Source of the DNA: Nitratireductor pacificus pht-3B
Lineage (GTDB): Bacteria > Pseudomonadota > Alphaproteobacteria > Rhizobiales > Rhizobiaceae
Assembly (NCBI RefSeq): GCF_000300335.1
Contig: NZ_AMRM01000002.1
Location: forward strand, 62,001-126,000
DNA: 64,000 nt
Reading direction: 5' to 3'
How positions within the stretch are numbered: the first letter of the stretch is position 1; each line of letters begins with the position of its first letter. Under the pieces are notes generated by a model, which searched no databases, had not been told where the DNA came from, and saw nothing but the letters and a program-made list of their open reading frames with translations. A program made the translations under genes and the position numbers. Below, in pieces: positions 43,202 to 52,428 of the stretch.

Positions 43202-44296
43202 ATGCTTCGAACATTGCTTCTGTCCGCCGTGTTCTTCACGCTGCCTGCAGGCCTGGCGGCTGCGCAAACGCTGCCCGATCATTATCCGGCGGACTATGCG
43301 GATCTGATCGAAAAGGCGAATGAGGAAGGCTCGCTGCTCATCTATTCCAACATGGGGCCGGAAAACTGGGAGCCGCTCATCGCAGCCTTCAACCAGCACT
43401 ATCCGGACATCAAGGTGGAGACGCTCGATCTTGGGCCGGGAGAGGTGTTCACGCGCTACCGCGCCGAGGCCGGAACGGGGGTGGCGACTGCCGACATGCT
43501 GGCCGCCGGCACAATCGGCGACTGGATCCAGGCCGCCAATGACGGTCTCGTCGTGGATTATGAGACGCCCGAAGCCCGGTTCCTGCCCGAGTGGAGCCTG
43601 CCGATGCCGGGTGTTTACACGTTTTCCGCCGACCCCATGATCCTGATGTACAACAAGGTCCTGGTGCCGGAAGAGCTGCGCACGGCCTCGATGGAGGAGT
43701 TCTTCGCCAACATCACCGCGCATCCGGACGTCTTCAAGGGCAAGATCGGCACGTATGACGGCCAGTTCGCGTTCGGCGAATCCATCAATTTTGCATTCGT
43801 GCGGCACCATGGCGACAAGGCTTGGGAGTGGTTCGACGCGATCGGCCCCTCGGCCCGGCCCGGCGGCGGCACCGGCGGCATGATCGAGAAGACCGTGAGC
43901 GGTGAAAACACCGCGTCCTATTTCGCCTCCGGCCCGGTTCTCTTCCCGCGGTTGGAACAGGGGATCGGACAGATCATCGACTGGAAGTTTCCCTCCGACG
44001 GTACGCCGGTCTTCCTGCGGGGCGTCGGCATAACCGAAAAGGCTCCGCACCCGGCCGCGGCGCGGCTGATGCTCGATTTCATCCTTTCGGAAGAGGGGCA
44101 GTATGCGGTGGCGGAAGGCAAGCTGACGGCCTATCGCCCCGGCGTGAAGCCGGAAGGCGAAACATCCTACTCGCTTGACGAGGTCATCGAGGAGATCGGC
44201 GGCGAGGACAAGATGATCCTCATCGACTACGACCCCGATATGCTGAAAGAGCATGACGCCTTCATCGCACGCTGGGCAAAGGCCTTCGGCATGTAA
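43202..44296 (+). CDS. ABC importer solute-binding protein (iron/polyamine class)
   Basis: 364 residues from the ATG at 43202, preceded by AAAAAGGGG. Signal peptide MLRTLLLSAVFFTLPAGLAA, then AQ/TLPDHYP. The mature N-terminus LIEKANEEGSLLIYSNMGPENWEPLIAAF is typical of the FbpA/AfuA-like and 2-aminoethylphosphonate-type binding proteins. Late GVGITEKAPHPAAARLMLDFILSEEGQ is the standard end of this class. The tyrosine pair that grips ferric ion in FbpA is not evident, so the ligand may be an organic molecule rather than iron. A strong stem-loop follows. Confidence 0.88.
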   Translation: MLRTLLLSAVFFTLPAGLAAAQTLPDHYPADYADLIEKANEEGSLLIYSNMGPENWEPLIAAFNQHYPDIKVETLDLGPGEVFTRYRAEAGTGVATADMLAAGTIGDWIQAANDGLVVDYETPEARFLPEWSLPMPGVYTFSADPMILMYNKVLVPEELRTASMEEFFANITAHPDVFKGKIGTYDGQFAFGESINFAFVRHHGDKAWEWFDAIGPSARPGGGTGGMIEKTVSGENTASYFASGPVLFPRLEQGIGQIIDWKFPSDGTPVFLRGVGITEKAPHPAAARLMLDFILSEEGQYAVAEGKLTAYRPGVKPEGETSYSLDEVIEEIGGEDKMILIDYDPDMLKEHDAFIARWAKAFGM

Positions 44297-44305
44297 TCAG
44301 TCAAT

Positions 44306-44338
44306 ACGGCGGCCGGCCCGAAAGTGGCTGGCCGCCGT
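44306..44338 (+). promoter_or_regulatory. Intercistronic stem-loop after binding-protein gene
   Basis: ACGGCGGCCGGCC (44306-44318), loop CGAAAGT, GGCTGGCCGCCGT (44326-44338): a 13-bp stem with one G-U pair, sited 9 bases after the stop and before the permease gene. No T-run. Third example in the window of a stem directly behind a binding-protein gene. Confidence 0.72.
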
Positions 44339-44361
44339 GTGGCGAAAGCGAAAGCCAGATC

Positions 44362-46104
44362 ATGAACACGCAATCCGCCGAAACCACGCTCGCGCCTCCG
44401 CGCATCGGCCCGGCACTGATGCCTCTCAGCCGCTCGCGCATGGCGCAATGGCTGATCTTCGTCATCACCGCGGTGCTGGTGCTTGCGCCCGCGCTGCCGA
44501 TCCTGCTGCAGGTTTTTGTTGCCGGCCCTCTCTATGAGAGGGACTGGGATTTCACATTCGCCAATATCGGGCGGCTCCTCGGAAACGAGGCGATCGGCGA
44601 GATCGCGCTGACGACGCTGGCCTTCGCCGGGCTGACGACGCTGATTGCGCAGGTGCTCGGGGTGACCGCTGCCCTTCTGTTCGGGCGCACGGACATGCCC
44701 GGACGTCGTGTCATGGGCGACATGATGATGTGGCCGCTCTATCTGTCGCATCTGATCATGGTGGTGGGCTGGCTCATCGTTTATGGCCCTTCCGGCTTTC
44801 TGACCCAGGCATTTGCCCGGATGTTCGGTAACGCGCCCTGGAACCTCTATTCCATTCCCGGCATGGCCGTCGTCGCGGGTGTTTCGCAGGCTCCACTGGC
44901 CTATCTCTACTGCCTGTACGGTGTGGCGCGCTCCATCGATCCGACGCTGGAAAGTGCTGCCCGGACCTGCGGCGCGGGGCCGCTGACGGTGATGCGGCGC
45001 GTGACGCTGCCGCTGATGCTGCCGGCCATCGTCACCTCGAGCGCGCTCAACATCGTGATTGCCGTGGAAATGCTCTCGATCCCCCTGTTCCTCGGCAGGC
45101 CGGCGCGGATCGATACCCTGTCGTCCTATCTCTATCTGGAGGGAATTGGCGCTTCCAACCCGCAACACGGCATGGTCGCCGCCTCGGCTCTGGTGCTGGT
45201 CGTTCTGGTCGGCGCGACACTGGCGCTGCAACGGCTGCTCCTGTCCAGGGGACATCGTTATGAAACGGTCAAGGGGAAGGGCACCCGCCCGGCGCCATTG
45301 CAGCTCGGCGCGCTCAAATGGCCGCTCTTCACGCTCGCCGTTCTGTACATCGCGTTCGTGGTCCTCGTGCCGGTTCTGGGATTGGTCCTGCGCGCCTTCA
45401 CCAGCTATCTGACACCGCTCATTCCGATATGGGATGTGCTGACGCTGCAGAACTTCAGGGACGTCTTCCAGACGGACGCCTATATGCGCGCGCTCTGGAA
45501 CACGCTGATCATCGCCGTTGTCGCGGCGGGCCTCGGCACGCTCCTGACCGCGCTGATCGCCCTTGTCATCCAGCGGTCCGGCTTCCCGTTCCGCCGCACG
45601 CTGGAGGCGCTGGCCTATTCGCCACGCATGGTTCCGGGCCTGATCACGGGTCTGGGCGTCTTTTATGCCGCGATTGTCTTCGCGCCCTTCGGATGGCTGC
45701 GCGACAGCATCTGGATCCTTGTCGTGGCTTACATCATGGCGACGATCCCGCTCGGTCTCGGCGCCATTCAGCCTTCCGTGGTGCAGATCGGCGCCGATCT
45801 CGACAAGGCGGCGCGCACGGTCGGCGCGGACTGGATCACCAGCATGCGGCGCATCCTGCTGCCGCTCATGAAACCCGCGCTGCTCGGCTGTTTCGTCCTG
45901 CTCTTCGTCGTGCATCTGAAATCCTATGTCGTCGCCATCTTCCTGATGGCGCCGGGGCTGGAAATCATGGGCGTGACCATGCTCGGCCTCTGGGAGAACG
46001 GGGCAGCCGGCGTCACCGCTGCCTTCGCAACCCTGCAGATCGCCATGATCGCGATATTGCTCATCGCCGCCCGTCTCGTGTTTGGAGTGAAGCTCTATGA
46101 ATAA
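44362..46104 (+). CDS. ABC importer fused permease (FbpB-like, two domains)
   Basis: 580 residues with about 12 hydrophobic segments arranged as two homologous binding-protein-dependent permease domains (about 20-300 and 310-580). Each has an EAA-type loop: ESAARTCGAGPLTVMRRVTLPL and KAARTVGADWITSMRRILLPL. A single polypeptide replaces the usual permease dimer, as in FbpB/CysT-like iron and phosphonate systems. It works with the preceding binding protein and the following ATPase (8-base overlap). Confidence 0.92.
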   Translation: MNTQSAETTLAPPRIGPALMPLSRSRMAQWLIFVITAVLVLAPALPILLQVFVAGPLYERDWDFTFANIGRLLGNEAIGEIALTTLAFAGLTTLIAQVLGVTAALLFGRTDMPGRRVMGDMMMWPLYLSHLIMVVGWLIVYGPSGFLTQAFARMFGNAPWNLYSIPGMAVVAGVSQAPLAYLYCLYGVARSIDPTLESAARTCGAGPLTVMRRVTLPLMLPAIVTSSALNIVIAVEMLSIPLFLGRPARIDTLSSYLYLEGIGASNPQHGMVAASALVLVVLVGATLALQRLLLSRGHRYETVKGKGTRPAPLQLGALKWPLFTLAVLYIAFVVLVPVLGLVLRAFTSYLTPLIPIWDVLTLQNFRDVFQTDAYMRALWNTLIIAVVAAGLGTLLTALIALVIQRSGFPFRRTLEALAYSPRMVPGLITGLGVFYAAIVFAPFGWLRDSIWILVVAYIMATIPLGLGAIQPSVVQIGADLDKAARTVGADWITSMRRILLPLMKPALLGCFVLLFVVHLKSYVVAIFLMAPGLEIMGVTMLGLWENGAAGVTAAFATLQIAMIAILLIAARLVFGVKLYE

Positions 46105-47176
46105 GCTCGTTCTCGAAAACCTCACGAAGTCCTACGGTGAGGTGCATGCCGTGAACAATATCTCGCTGACCGTGGAGCAGGGGGAGTTTCTGACACTTCT
46201 CGGTCCGAGCGGCTGCGGAAAGTCGACCACGCTTGCGGCGATCGCGGGCCTCGACCGGCCAACATCGGGCGTCGTCCGTTTCGGCGACCACGTGCTTTTC
46301 GATGATATGAGCGGCCGGTTCGCACCGCCCGAGAAGCGCGGGTTTGGCGTTGTGTTCCAGTCCTACGCGCTGTGGCCGCACCTGACGGTGGAGCGCAATG
46401 TTTCGATGCCTCTGGAACTGCGCAGGGTGAGCCGGGCGGAACGCACACGGCGCGTTGGCGAAACGCTGGAACTGGTGGGGCTTTCAGGCTTTGAAAAGCG
46501 CTATCCGGGCGAATTGTCGGGCGGTCAGCAGCAGCGTGTCGCGCTGGCGCGGGCCGTGGTGTTCCGGCCTCCACTCCTGTTGCTCGATGAACCGCTTTCC
46601 AACCTCGATGCGCAGTTGCGCCAGAGCGCGCGGGTGTGGCTCAAGGAAATCCAGCGCGAGCTTGGCCTGACCGCGATCTATGTGACCCACGATCAGGAAG
46701 AGGCGCTGGCGATGAGCGACCGCATCGCGGTCATGCGGGCCGGAAAGATCGTTCAGCTTGGAACACCGCAGGAGATCTACGAGCGCCCGCAGCATCCCTT
46801 CGCGGCCACGTTCATCGGCAGTGCCAACCTTATCGAAGGGATAGTTGAACAGAGCGCGCGCCGGGGCGATGCAATCGTGACCCGCCTGCGTCTGGCCGAC
46901 GGCCAGCATCTCGATGGTCACAGTGCCGTTCCGATGGCCGCTGGAACCAAGGCCAAGCTCGCGGTGCGCGGCGAGCGTATGCGCGTCGCCGAAGAAAGCG
47001 GCGCGAACACGCTGGATGCCGGCTTCACCACAGCCAGTTATCTGGGCAACCACTACGAGCAGAAGCTCATGCTGGCGGGGCAGGAGATCCGCATGCTGGT
47101 GGACGTCCCACAACCTGAAAGGGCGGGGAAAATACACATTGCCGAGAGCGACGCCCTTGTCTTTTCAGCAGAGTAG
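46097..47176 (+). CDS. ABC importer ATPase (PotA/FbpC-like)
   Basis: 359 residues. Walker A GPSGCGKST (36-44), FQSYALWPHLTV Q-loop, signature LSGGQQQRVALARAV, Walker B LLLLDEPLSNLDAQL, H-loop YVTHDQEEALAMSD. A C-terminal TOBE-type regulatory region (about 240-359) is present, as in PotA and FbpC. Belongs with the fused permease and the binding protein encoded upstream. Confidence 0.93.
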   Translation: MNKLVLENLTKSYGEVHAVNNISLTVEQGEFLTLLGPSGCGKSTTLAAIAGLDRPTSGVVRFGDHVLFDDMSGRFAPPEKRGFGVVFQSYALWPHLTVERNVSMPLELRRVSRAERTRRVGETLELVGLSGFEKRYPGELSGGQQQRVALARAVVFRPPLLLLDEPLSNLDAQLRQSARVWLKEIQRELGLTAIYVTHDQEEALAMSDRIAVMRAGKIVQLGTPQEIYERPQHPFAATFIGSANLIEGIVEQSARRGDAIVTRLRLADGQHLDGHSAVPMAAGTKAKLAVRGERMRVAEESGANTLDAGFTTASYLGNHYEQKLMLAGQEIRMLVDVPQPERAGKIHIAESDALVFSAE

Positions 47177-47209
47177 TGGGAACCCTCGAGAGGTTTGGGG
47201 AATGCAGCG

Positions 47210-47845
47210 ATGAGCAAAAGGGAGATCAGAAACGGGCTGAGCGAACGCCTGCGCGCCGATATCGCGGCCGGTTTCTATCGGCCGGGCGAATGGCTGCGGC
47301 TCGTCGATCTGGAAGAACGCTACAGTGTCGGGCGCTTCGATGTACGCCAGGCGCTTGCGAAGCTCGCGTCAGGCCACATGCTCAGCCATGTGCCCAATCG
47401 CGGTTATCGCGTGGTGGAAACCGATCGCAAGCAGCGCGACGAACTGACGGATACACGCCTTATGCTCGAAGTGCCGGCGGCGGAGCTTGTCATCGAACAG
47501 GCGACGGCAGACGACGTGGCGCGGATTGAAGCCGCCGCGCGCGCCTTTGACGAGGCGCTCGGCACCGTTCCCTATCCCGAAGCGCAGAAGCTGAACCACG
47601 CTTTCCACCATGCGTTCTACGACTGTTGCGGCAACCGGACCTTGATCGACCTCATCCACGAACTGCGCGAGCGCAATCTGCCGGGTGAATGGAACCAGTG
47701 GGCAATGCCGACGAATGCCAGATCCAGCAGCCACGATCATCTGGAGATGGTGGAAGCGCTGAAGGCGCATGATCGCGAACGCATGGCTGCGATCATCACC
47801 CGCCATCTGACGCGCTGGCGCGAAGGCGCTTCCAGCGGAAACTGA
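47210..47845 (+). CDS. GntR-family transcriptional regulator (FCD type)
   Basis: 211 residues from the ATG at 47210, 8 bases after GGGGA; a TTG five codons earlier is less likely. The winged helix begins SERLRADIAAGFYRPGEWL and continues LEERYSVGRFDVRQALAKLASGHML. The FCD domain carries metal-type histidines (LNHAFHHAFYDCCGN, SSSHDHLEMVEAL). It sits 33 bases behind the ATPase as the last gene of the hydrolase/ABC unit, so it probably controls that unit in response to its substrate. Confidence 0.85.
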   Translation: MSKREIRNGLSERLRADIAAGFYRPGEWLRLVDLEERYSVGRFDVRQALAKLASGHMLSHVPNRGYRVVETDRKQRDELTDTRLMLEVPAAELVIEQATADDVARIEAAARAFDEALGTVPYPEAQKLNHAFHHAFYDCCGNRTLIDLIHELRERNLPGEWNQWAMPTNARSSSHDHLEMVEALKAHDRERMAAIITRHLTRWREGASSGN

Positions 47846-47939
47846 CAGTCTTCCGGACTTTCTTCCCTGCTATTTATTACAGATTGCGTCGCTGCATGCC
47901 GCGGTGAAGGCTCTGTTCAAATCCCAGAGGAGTTTTCAC

Positions 47940-48839
47940 ATGCCTGCAGTCGATGTGGTTGAAGATCTTGCGCCCTTTCGTGAGTACAGGACGTGGTATC
48001 GGGTCATCGGAGACCTGAAGTCCGGAAAGGTGCCGCTTGTGGTTGTCCATGGCGGCCCAGGATGCACGCATGACTATCTTGAGAACCTTTCGGATATTGC
48101 AGCCACAGGCCGTGCGGTTGTTCTCTATGACCAGATCGGAAACGGGCGCTCGACGCATCGGCCGGAAGCCGCCGCCGATTTCTGGACCGTCGATCTGTTC
48201 CTTGAAGAACTCGACAATCTTCTCGACCATCTGGGCATTCGCGGGCGCTACAATCTTCTGGGCCAGTCCTGGGGCGGCATGCTCGGGTCGGAACATGCCG
48301 TGCGCCAGCCGAAGGGGTTGAACGGCATTGTCATCGCCAATTCCCCCAGTTCCATGAAGGCATGGGTGGAGGGTTGCCTGGAACTGCGCACGAAACTGCC
48401 GCAGGAAACGCAGGACGCGCTTGCCCGCCACGAGGCGGATGGCAGCTACGATCACCCCGACTATCAGGCGGCATCGAAGGTTTTCTACGAACGCCATGTC
48501 TGCCGTCTCCAGCCTGTACCGGATTTCGTGCAGCGCACCTTCGACTGGATCGATCGCGACCCGACCGTCTACCACACCATGAACGGCCCGACGGAGTTTC
48601 ATGTGGTCGGCACGCTGAAGGACTGGACGGTCGTGGAACGGCTCCATCAGGTCCGGGCGCCAACGCTGGTGATATCGGGAGTACATGACGAGGCATCCCC
48701 GCAAACGGTGCGCGAGTTTGCCGAGCGCATCAATGGGGCCGTCTGGGAGGTGTTCGATGAATCAAGCCACATGCCGCATGTCGAGGAGCGTGGCGCTTAC
48801 ATGGCGGTCATCGCCGATTTTCTGGCGCGGCTGGATTAG
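47940..48839 (+). CDS. Proline iminopeptidase-like alpha/beta hydrolase
   Basis: 299 residues from the ATG at 47940, preceded by AGAGGAG. The HGGPG motif (37-41) is the oxyanion-hole signature of the prolyl aminopeptidase/S33 family. The nucleophile is S110 in LLGQSWGGMLG, acid in SGVHDEASP, His in SSHMPHVEE. S33 enzymes remove N-terminal proline or similar residues from peptides; relatives also hydrolyse amino-acid amides. No signal peptide. It starts an apparent unit with a nitrilase-family amidase, a LuxR regulator and a peptide importer, which supports a peptide or amide substrate. Confidence 0.87.
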   Translation: MPAVDVVEDLAPFREYRTWYRVIGDLKSGKVPLVVVHGGPGCTHDYLENLSDIAATGRAVVLYDQIGNGRSTHRPEAAADFWTVDLFLEELDNLLDHLGIRGRYNLLGQSWGGMLGSEHAVRQPKGLNGIVIANSPSSMKAWVEGCLELRTKLPQETQDALARHEADGSYDHPDYQAASKVFYERHVCRLQPVPDFVQRTFDWIDRDPTVYHTMNGPTEFHVVGTLKDWTVVERLHQVRAPTLVISGVHDEASPQTVREFAERINGAVWEVFDESSHMPHVEERGAYMAVIADFLARLD

Positions 48840-48854
48840 AGAGGGAGGGTTCCA

Positions 48855-49700
48855 ATGACCAAGCTTCGCGTTGCTGCGATCCAGCTGAACACGACTGCTG
48901 ATGTGAAGGCCAACAACGCGCAGATCGAGGATATGGTCCGGCAGGCGGCAGGTGAGGGGGCGACCTTCGTCAGCCTGCCGGAAGCGGCCAACATTCTCCT
49001 GCGCGACAATCTGCGATACCCGTCGGTGTGCCTGCCGGAAGATGAGGATACGACGCTGGCGCTCTGCCGCAACCTCGCCGCCGAGCTTGGAATCTGGATC
49101 CATGCGGGCTCGCTTCTGGTCCGTCACGAAAACGGGCAGCGTGTCTGGAACCGGGCCTATCTCATCGCACCATCGGGGGATGTCGCGGCGACCTATGACA
49201 AGCTGCACACGTTCGATGTGAAGCTGGGTGGGGAGGCCGATTTTCAGGAATCCGCAGCCGTCGCGCCCGGCGAGAGCGGCGCGGTGGTTGTCGATCTGGG
49301 CGATTTCCGGCTCGGCCTGTCGATCTGCTACGACATCCGCTTTTCCTATCTGTTCGATGCGCTGGCCGTCGCCGGTGCCAATGTGATGATGATCCCCGCG
49401 TCCTTCTCGACGGCGACGGGACCGCTGCACTGGGAACCGCTCCTGAAAGCGCGCGCCATTGAAACCGGCTCCTATGTGATCGCCGCAGCACAATGCGGCG
49501 AACGGGACGGCGTATGGGTTCACGGCCAATCCCGCATCATTTCGCCGTTCGGCGAGGTGATCGCTGCTGCGGGCGAAGACCCGTGTGTCATCACGGCTGA
49601 AATCGACAGTGCGCTGATTGAAACCACCCGCCATCGCTTGCCGGTTCTGCTTCAGCGGCGTGACCTCGGGAGCCCCCGGATCGTCCCCGCGAAGCTATGA
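48855..49700 (+). CDS. Carbon-nitrogen hydrolase (nitrilase superfamily)
   Basis: 281 residues preceded by GAGAGGGAGGG. The catalytic triad is visible: E43 (SLPEAAN), K116 (TYDKLHTFDV) and C158 (SICYDIRF). The sequence is closest to the Nit/omega-amidase branch, which hydrolyses amides (omega-amidase, deaminated glutathione amidase) rather than nitriles. It lies 15 bases after the iminopeptidase-like gene and just before the LuxR gene. It may release ammonia from a product of the imported peptide or amide. Confidence 0.88.
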   Translation: MTKLRVAAIQLNTTADVKANNAQIEDMVRQAAGEGATFVSLPEAANILLRDNLRYPSVCLPEDEDTTLALCRNLAAELGIWIHAGSLLVRHENGQRVWNRAYLIAPSGDVAATYDKLHTFDVKLGGEADFQESAAVAPGESGAVVVDLGDFRLGLSICYDIRFSYLFDALAVAGANVMMIPASFSTATGPLHWEPLLKARAIETGSYVIAAAQCGERDGVWVHGQSRIISPFGEVIAAAGEDPCVITAEIDSALIETTRHRLPVLLQRRDLGSPRIVPAKL

Positions 49701-49798
49701 AACGAGCGGGTGCTCCGCATAATCGGACTTGCTTCCGCAAAGTTCCGCCCTTAGCCTTCAAGGGAATAGGTTTGGGGAAGCCCGACCGTCCCGAACAG

Positions 49799-50575
49799 AT
49801 GCAGGTGATGAACGCAAAGCCGAAAACGCTATCCAATTCTGAATTGGACCGGAAGGTCGATCGGGCGGCCCGGTCGGTGGCGAAGTTCGGAATGCAGGCG
49901 CTGATCTACGATTTTTCTCCAGTGCCGTTCACCCCTGAGGGTGAGCTGATTACGCCGACCCTTCTTGCCTCCCGGAACATTCCCGGAGAAATGGCGCAAC
50001 TCTGGTGCAACGATGGTTTCTACCAGCTCGATCCGGTCCAGAAGATCGCGCTGGCGCGGGCGCGGCCTGTCTACTGGTCCTATCACGCCGACGAGTCTTC
50101 GGAACTGAGCAACCGCCGGAACATTCCGGCAGAGGTGGCGGATTTCCTTCGCGAACGCAAACTGGCGCGCGGCATCACCGTGGCCGTGCGCGGGGGTACG
50201 CGCGGCCTCGCGACGGTGACGGGCATCTGGAACGAACGCCCGCCGGAGAGGCGTCTCGACAACGAGCTGGCCGCCGCGTTTACGCTCATGGCACATGAGT
50301 TGCAGGACGAGATCATGGCTTCGATCAGCGATGAAGCGATGATGACGACAGCCGTTCGCCTGACGCCGCGCGAGATGGAGTGCCTGCGCCTTTGTGCGGA
50401 CGGCCAGCCCGACAAGCAGGTCGCCCATGCGCTCGACCGATCGCTTTCCACCGTTATCATGCACATGCAGTCGGCGATGAAGAAACTCGGCGCCCGCAAT
50501 CGTGCCCAGACCCTTGCCCGTGCGGCCCATTACGGCCTGCTCGACCCGGTCCCCTCCTGCCGGCCCAACCTGTAA
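49799..50575 (+). CDS. LuxR-type regulator with autoinducer-binding domain (solo)
   Basis: 258 residues from the ATG at 49799; ATG 49808 and the ATGA-coupled ATG at 49697 are alternatives. The N-terminal domain looks like the autoinducer-binding fold: GMQALIYDFSPVP, WCNDGFYQLDPVQKIALARARPVYW, with the conserved Asp-Pro and Trp. The C-terminal GerE HTH is clear: LTPREMECLRLCADGQPDKQVAHALDRSLSTVIMHMQSAMKKLGARNRAQTLARA. No LuxI-type synthase is present anywhere in the window. It probably responds to a small molecule, exogenous or diet-derived, and regulates the flanking peptide-uptake genes. Confidence 0.85.
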   Translation: MQVMNAKPKTLSNSELDRKVDRAARSVAKFGMQALIYDFSPVPFTPEGELITPTLLASRNIPGEMAQLWCNDGFYQLDPVQKIALARARPVYWSYHADESSELSNRRNIPAEVADFLRERKLARGITVAVRGGTRGLATVTGIWNERPPERRLDNELAAAFTLMAHELQDEIMASISDEAMMTTAVRLTPREMECLRLCADGQPDKQVAHALDRSLSTVIMHMQSAMKKLGARNRAQTLARAAHYGLLDPVPSCRPNL

Positions 50576-50617
50576 GTTCTTCCAGCTAGGCTATCTCCCC
50601 ATCCCTTCCTAGGCTCC

Positions 50618-51568
50618 ATGAAGAGAAGGATGAGGAGGGAGGCCTTGGGACGACGCTTCTGGCTAAAGCGGCTTTTGCGAACCCTGATCACGCTTTGGGC
50701 TGTGGTCACGTTCACATTCGTCGTTCTGCGCACGTCCGGCGATCCGGTCGTGGCGCTGCTCAGTCCGGATGCCCTACCGGCCGAGATCGAGCAGTTTCGT
50801 CAGAAATGGAATCTCGACCGTTCGCTTTTCGAGCAATACATCGCCTATATGCTCAATCTTCTCTCCGGAGATTTCGGGCATTCCTATCAGGACGGGCGAG
50901 CCGTCACGGCGATCATCGCCGAGCGCCTGCCGAACACACTTCAACTGGGCGCGGTCGCCTATCTCTGGGCGCTGGCCATCGGCATTCCCGCAGGCATTCT
51001 TGCCGCGCTGAAGCGCGACAGCCTGCTCGACCGGGGCGTCATGACCTTTGCCGTCGTGGGCTTCGCGCTGCCGAATTACTTCCTCGGCATTCTAATGATC
51101 CTGTTTTTCTCGTTTCATCTGCGCTGGCTGCCAAGCGCGGGAACGGGCAGCGCGCTTCATCTCATCATGCCGGGCCTGACGCTGGGGTTCTACGTTGCCG
51201 GAACGCTCGCGCGCTTCACCCGATCGGCCATGCTGGAGGTTCTCGAGCGCCCGTATATGCGCACGATCCAGGCCAAGGGCACGCCCTTTCTCTACGGCGT
51301 GCTGCGCCATGCCCTGCCCAACGCCGCGATCCCGATCGTCACCATTCTCGGCCTCAATCTTGGGGCGCTGGTGGGCGGCACGGTGGTGGTCGAGGCGGTG
51401 TTCGGCTGGCCGGGCATCGGACGCCTTCTGGTCCAGACGGTCGCCTCGCGTGATCTGGCGGTGGTGCAGGGGCTCGTCCTGATGATGGCCGCATTCATGG
51501 TTCTCGCAAACCTTCTGGCCGACCTCACCTATTCCCTGATCGATCCGCGAATTCGGGTGAGCAAATGA
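50618..51568 (+). CDS. Peptide-type ABC importer permease (DppB-like), system 2
   Basis: 316 residues; ATGs at 50618 and 50630 and a TTG at 50644 behind GGAGGGAGG are all possible starts. Six hydrophobic segments, with RLLRTLITLWAVVTFTFVVLR near the start and VVVEAVFGWPGIGRLLVQTV near the end, as in other DppB/GsiC proteins. First transporter gene of system 2, 42 bases after the LuxR gene and coupled to the next permease by ATGA. Confidence 0.92.
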   Translation: MKRRMRREALGRRFWLKRLLRTLITLWAVVTFTFVVLRTSGDPVVALLSPDALPAEIEQFRQKWNLDRSLFEQYIAYMLNLLSGDFGHSYQDGRAVTAIIAERLPNTLQLGAVAYLWALAIGIPAGILAALKRDSLLDRGVMTFAVVGFALPNYFLGILMILFFSFHLRWLPSAGTGSALHLIMPGLTLGFYVAGTLARFTRSAMLEVLERPYMRTIQAKGTPFLYGVLRHALPNAAIPIVTILGLNLGALVGGTVVVEAVFGWPGIGRLLVQTVASRDLAVVQGLVLMMAAFMVLANLLADLTYSLIDPRIRVSK

Positions 51569-52404
51569 TGCGCCATATTCCAACGGTCGCGTGGCTGTCG
51601 ATTGCGGCACTGGTCTGCGCCCTGCTTTTCGCGCTGTTCGGTGGCTGGCTCTCGGACCATGCCGCCACCCAGCAGAACCTGCTTGCCCGCATGCGGCCGC
51701 CGCTGCTCTTCGGAGGCGATCTCGCGTTTCCGCTGGGCACCGACAGGCTGGGCCGCGACCTGCTCGCGCGCATGGCCGAAGGGCTGCGCATATCTCTTCT
51801 GATCGCGCTTCTGGGTTCCGTTCTGGGTGCGCTCTTCGGCTGTACGCTCGGCTTTGTCGCCGCGCATTTCAGAGGCTGGGTCGAAGAGACGATCATGATG
51901 GTCGTGGACATTCAGGCGTCCCTGCCGTTCATCCTGATTGCCCTGACGCTGCTCGCCTTCTTCGGCAATTCGTTCGGGCTCCTGATTTTTCTCATGGCGA
52001 TGTTCGGCTGGGATTCTTACGCCCGCCTTTCGCGTGGCGTGGTCCTGTCTGCCAAGAGCCAGCCCTGGGCGGAGGCCGTCCGCACGCTTGGTGTGCGGCC
52101 AGTGGCGCTTTACCTGCGGCATGTGCTGCCCAATGTGGCGGGCATTCTCATCGTCCAGCTCACGTTGAACTTTCCGCAGATCATCCTGCTTGAGAGCGCC
52201 CTCAGCTTTCTCGGTCTCGGCATTCAGCCCCCCATGACCAGCCTTGGTCAGATCATGGGAGACGGGCGCGATTACCTGTCCACGTCCTGGTGGATATCCG
52301 TGCTGCCGGGCCTGACGATCTTTCTCGTCTCTCTGGCGATGTGCGTGCTTGGGGACTGGCTGCGCGATCGTCTCGATCCGGCACTGCAACGTGTGCGGCA
52401 ATAA
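51565..52404 (+). CDS. Peptide-type ABC importer permease (DppC-like), system 2
   Basis: 279 residues. DppC hallmarks: LGTDRLGRDLLARMAEGLRISL and the EAA loop AEAVRTLGVRPVALYLRHVLPN, then GDWLRDRLDPAL at the end. It is shorter at the N-terminus than the system 1 counterpart. It forms the channel with the preceding permease and is followed 24 bases later by the binding-protein gene. Confidence 0.92.
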   Translation: MMRHIPTVAWLSIAALVCALLFALFGGWLSDHAATQQNLLARMRPPLLFGGDLAFPLGTDRLGRDLLARMAEGLRISLLIALLGSVLGALFGCTLGFVAAHFRGWVEETIMMVVDIQASLPFILIALTLLAFFGNSFGLLIFLMAMFGWDSYARLSRGVVLSAKSQPWAEAVRTLGVRPVALYLRHVLPNVAGILIVQLTLNFPQIILLESALSFLGLGIQPPMTSLGQIMGDGRDYLSTSWWISVLPGLTIFLVSLAMCVLGDWLRDRLDPALQRVRQ

Positions 52405-52428
52405 CACAAAATCAATGGGAGAACCGAC

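Noticed and set aside
44227-46125. 632-codon open frame on the minus strand
   Set aside because: Mirror of the fused permease gene; rich in His/Arg/Gln as expected from reverse-complemented hydrophobic codons.
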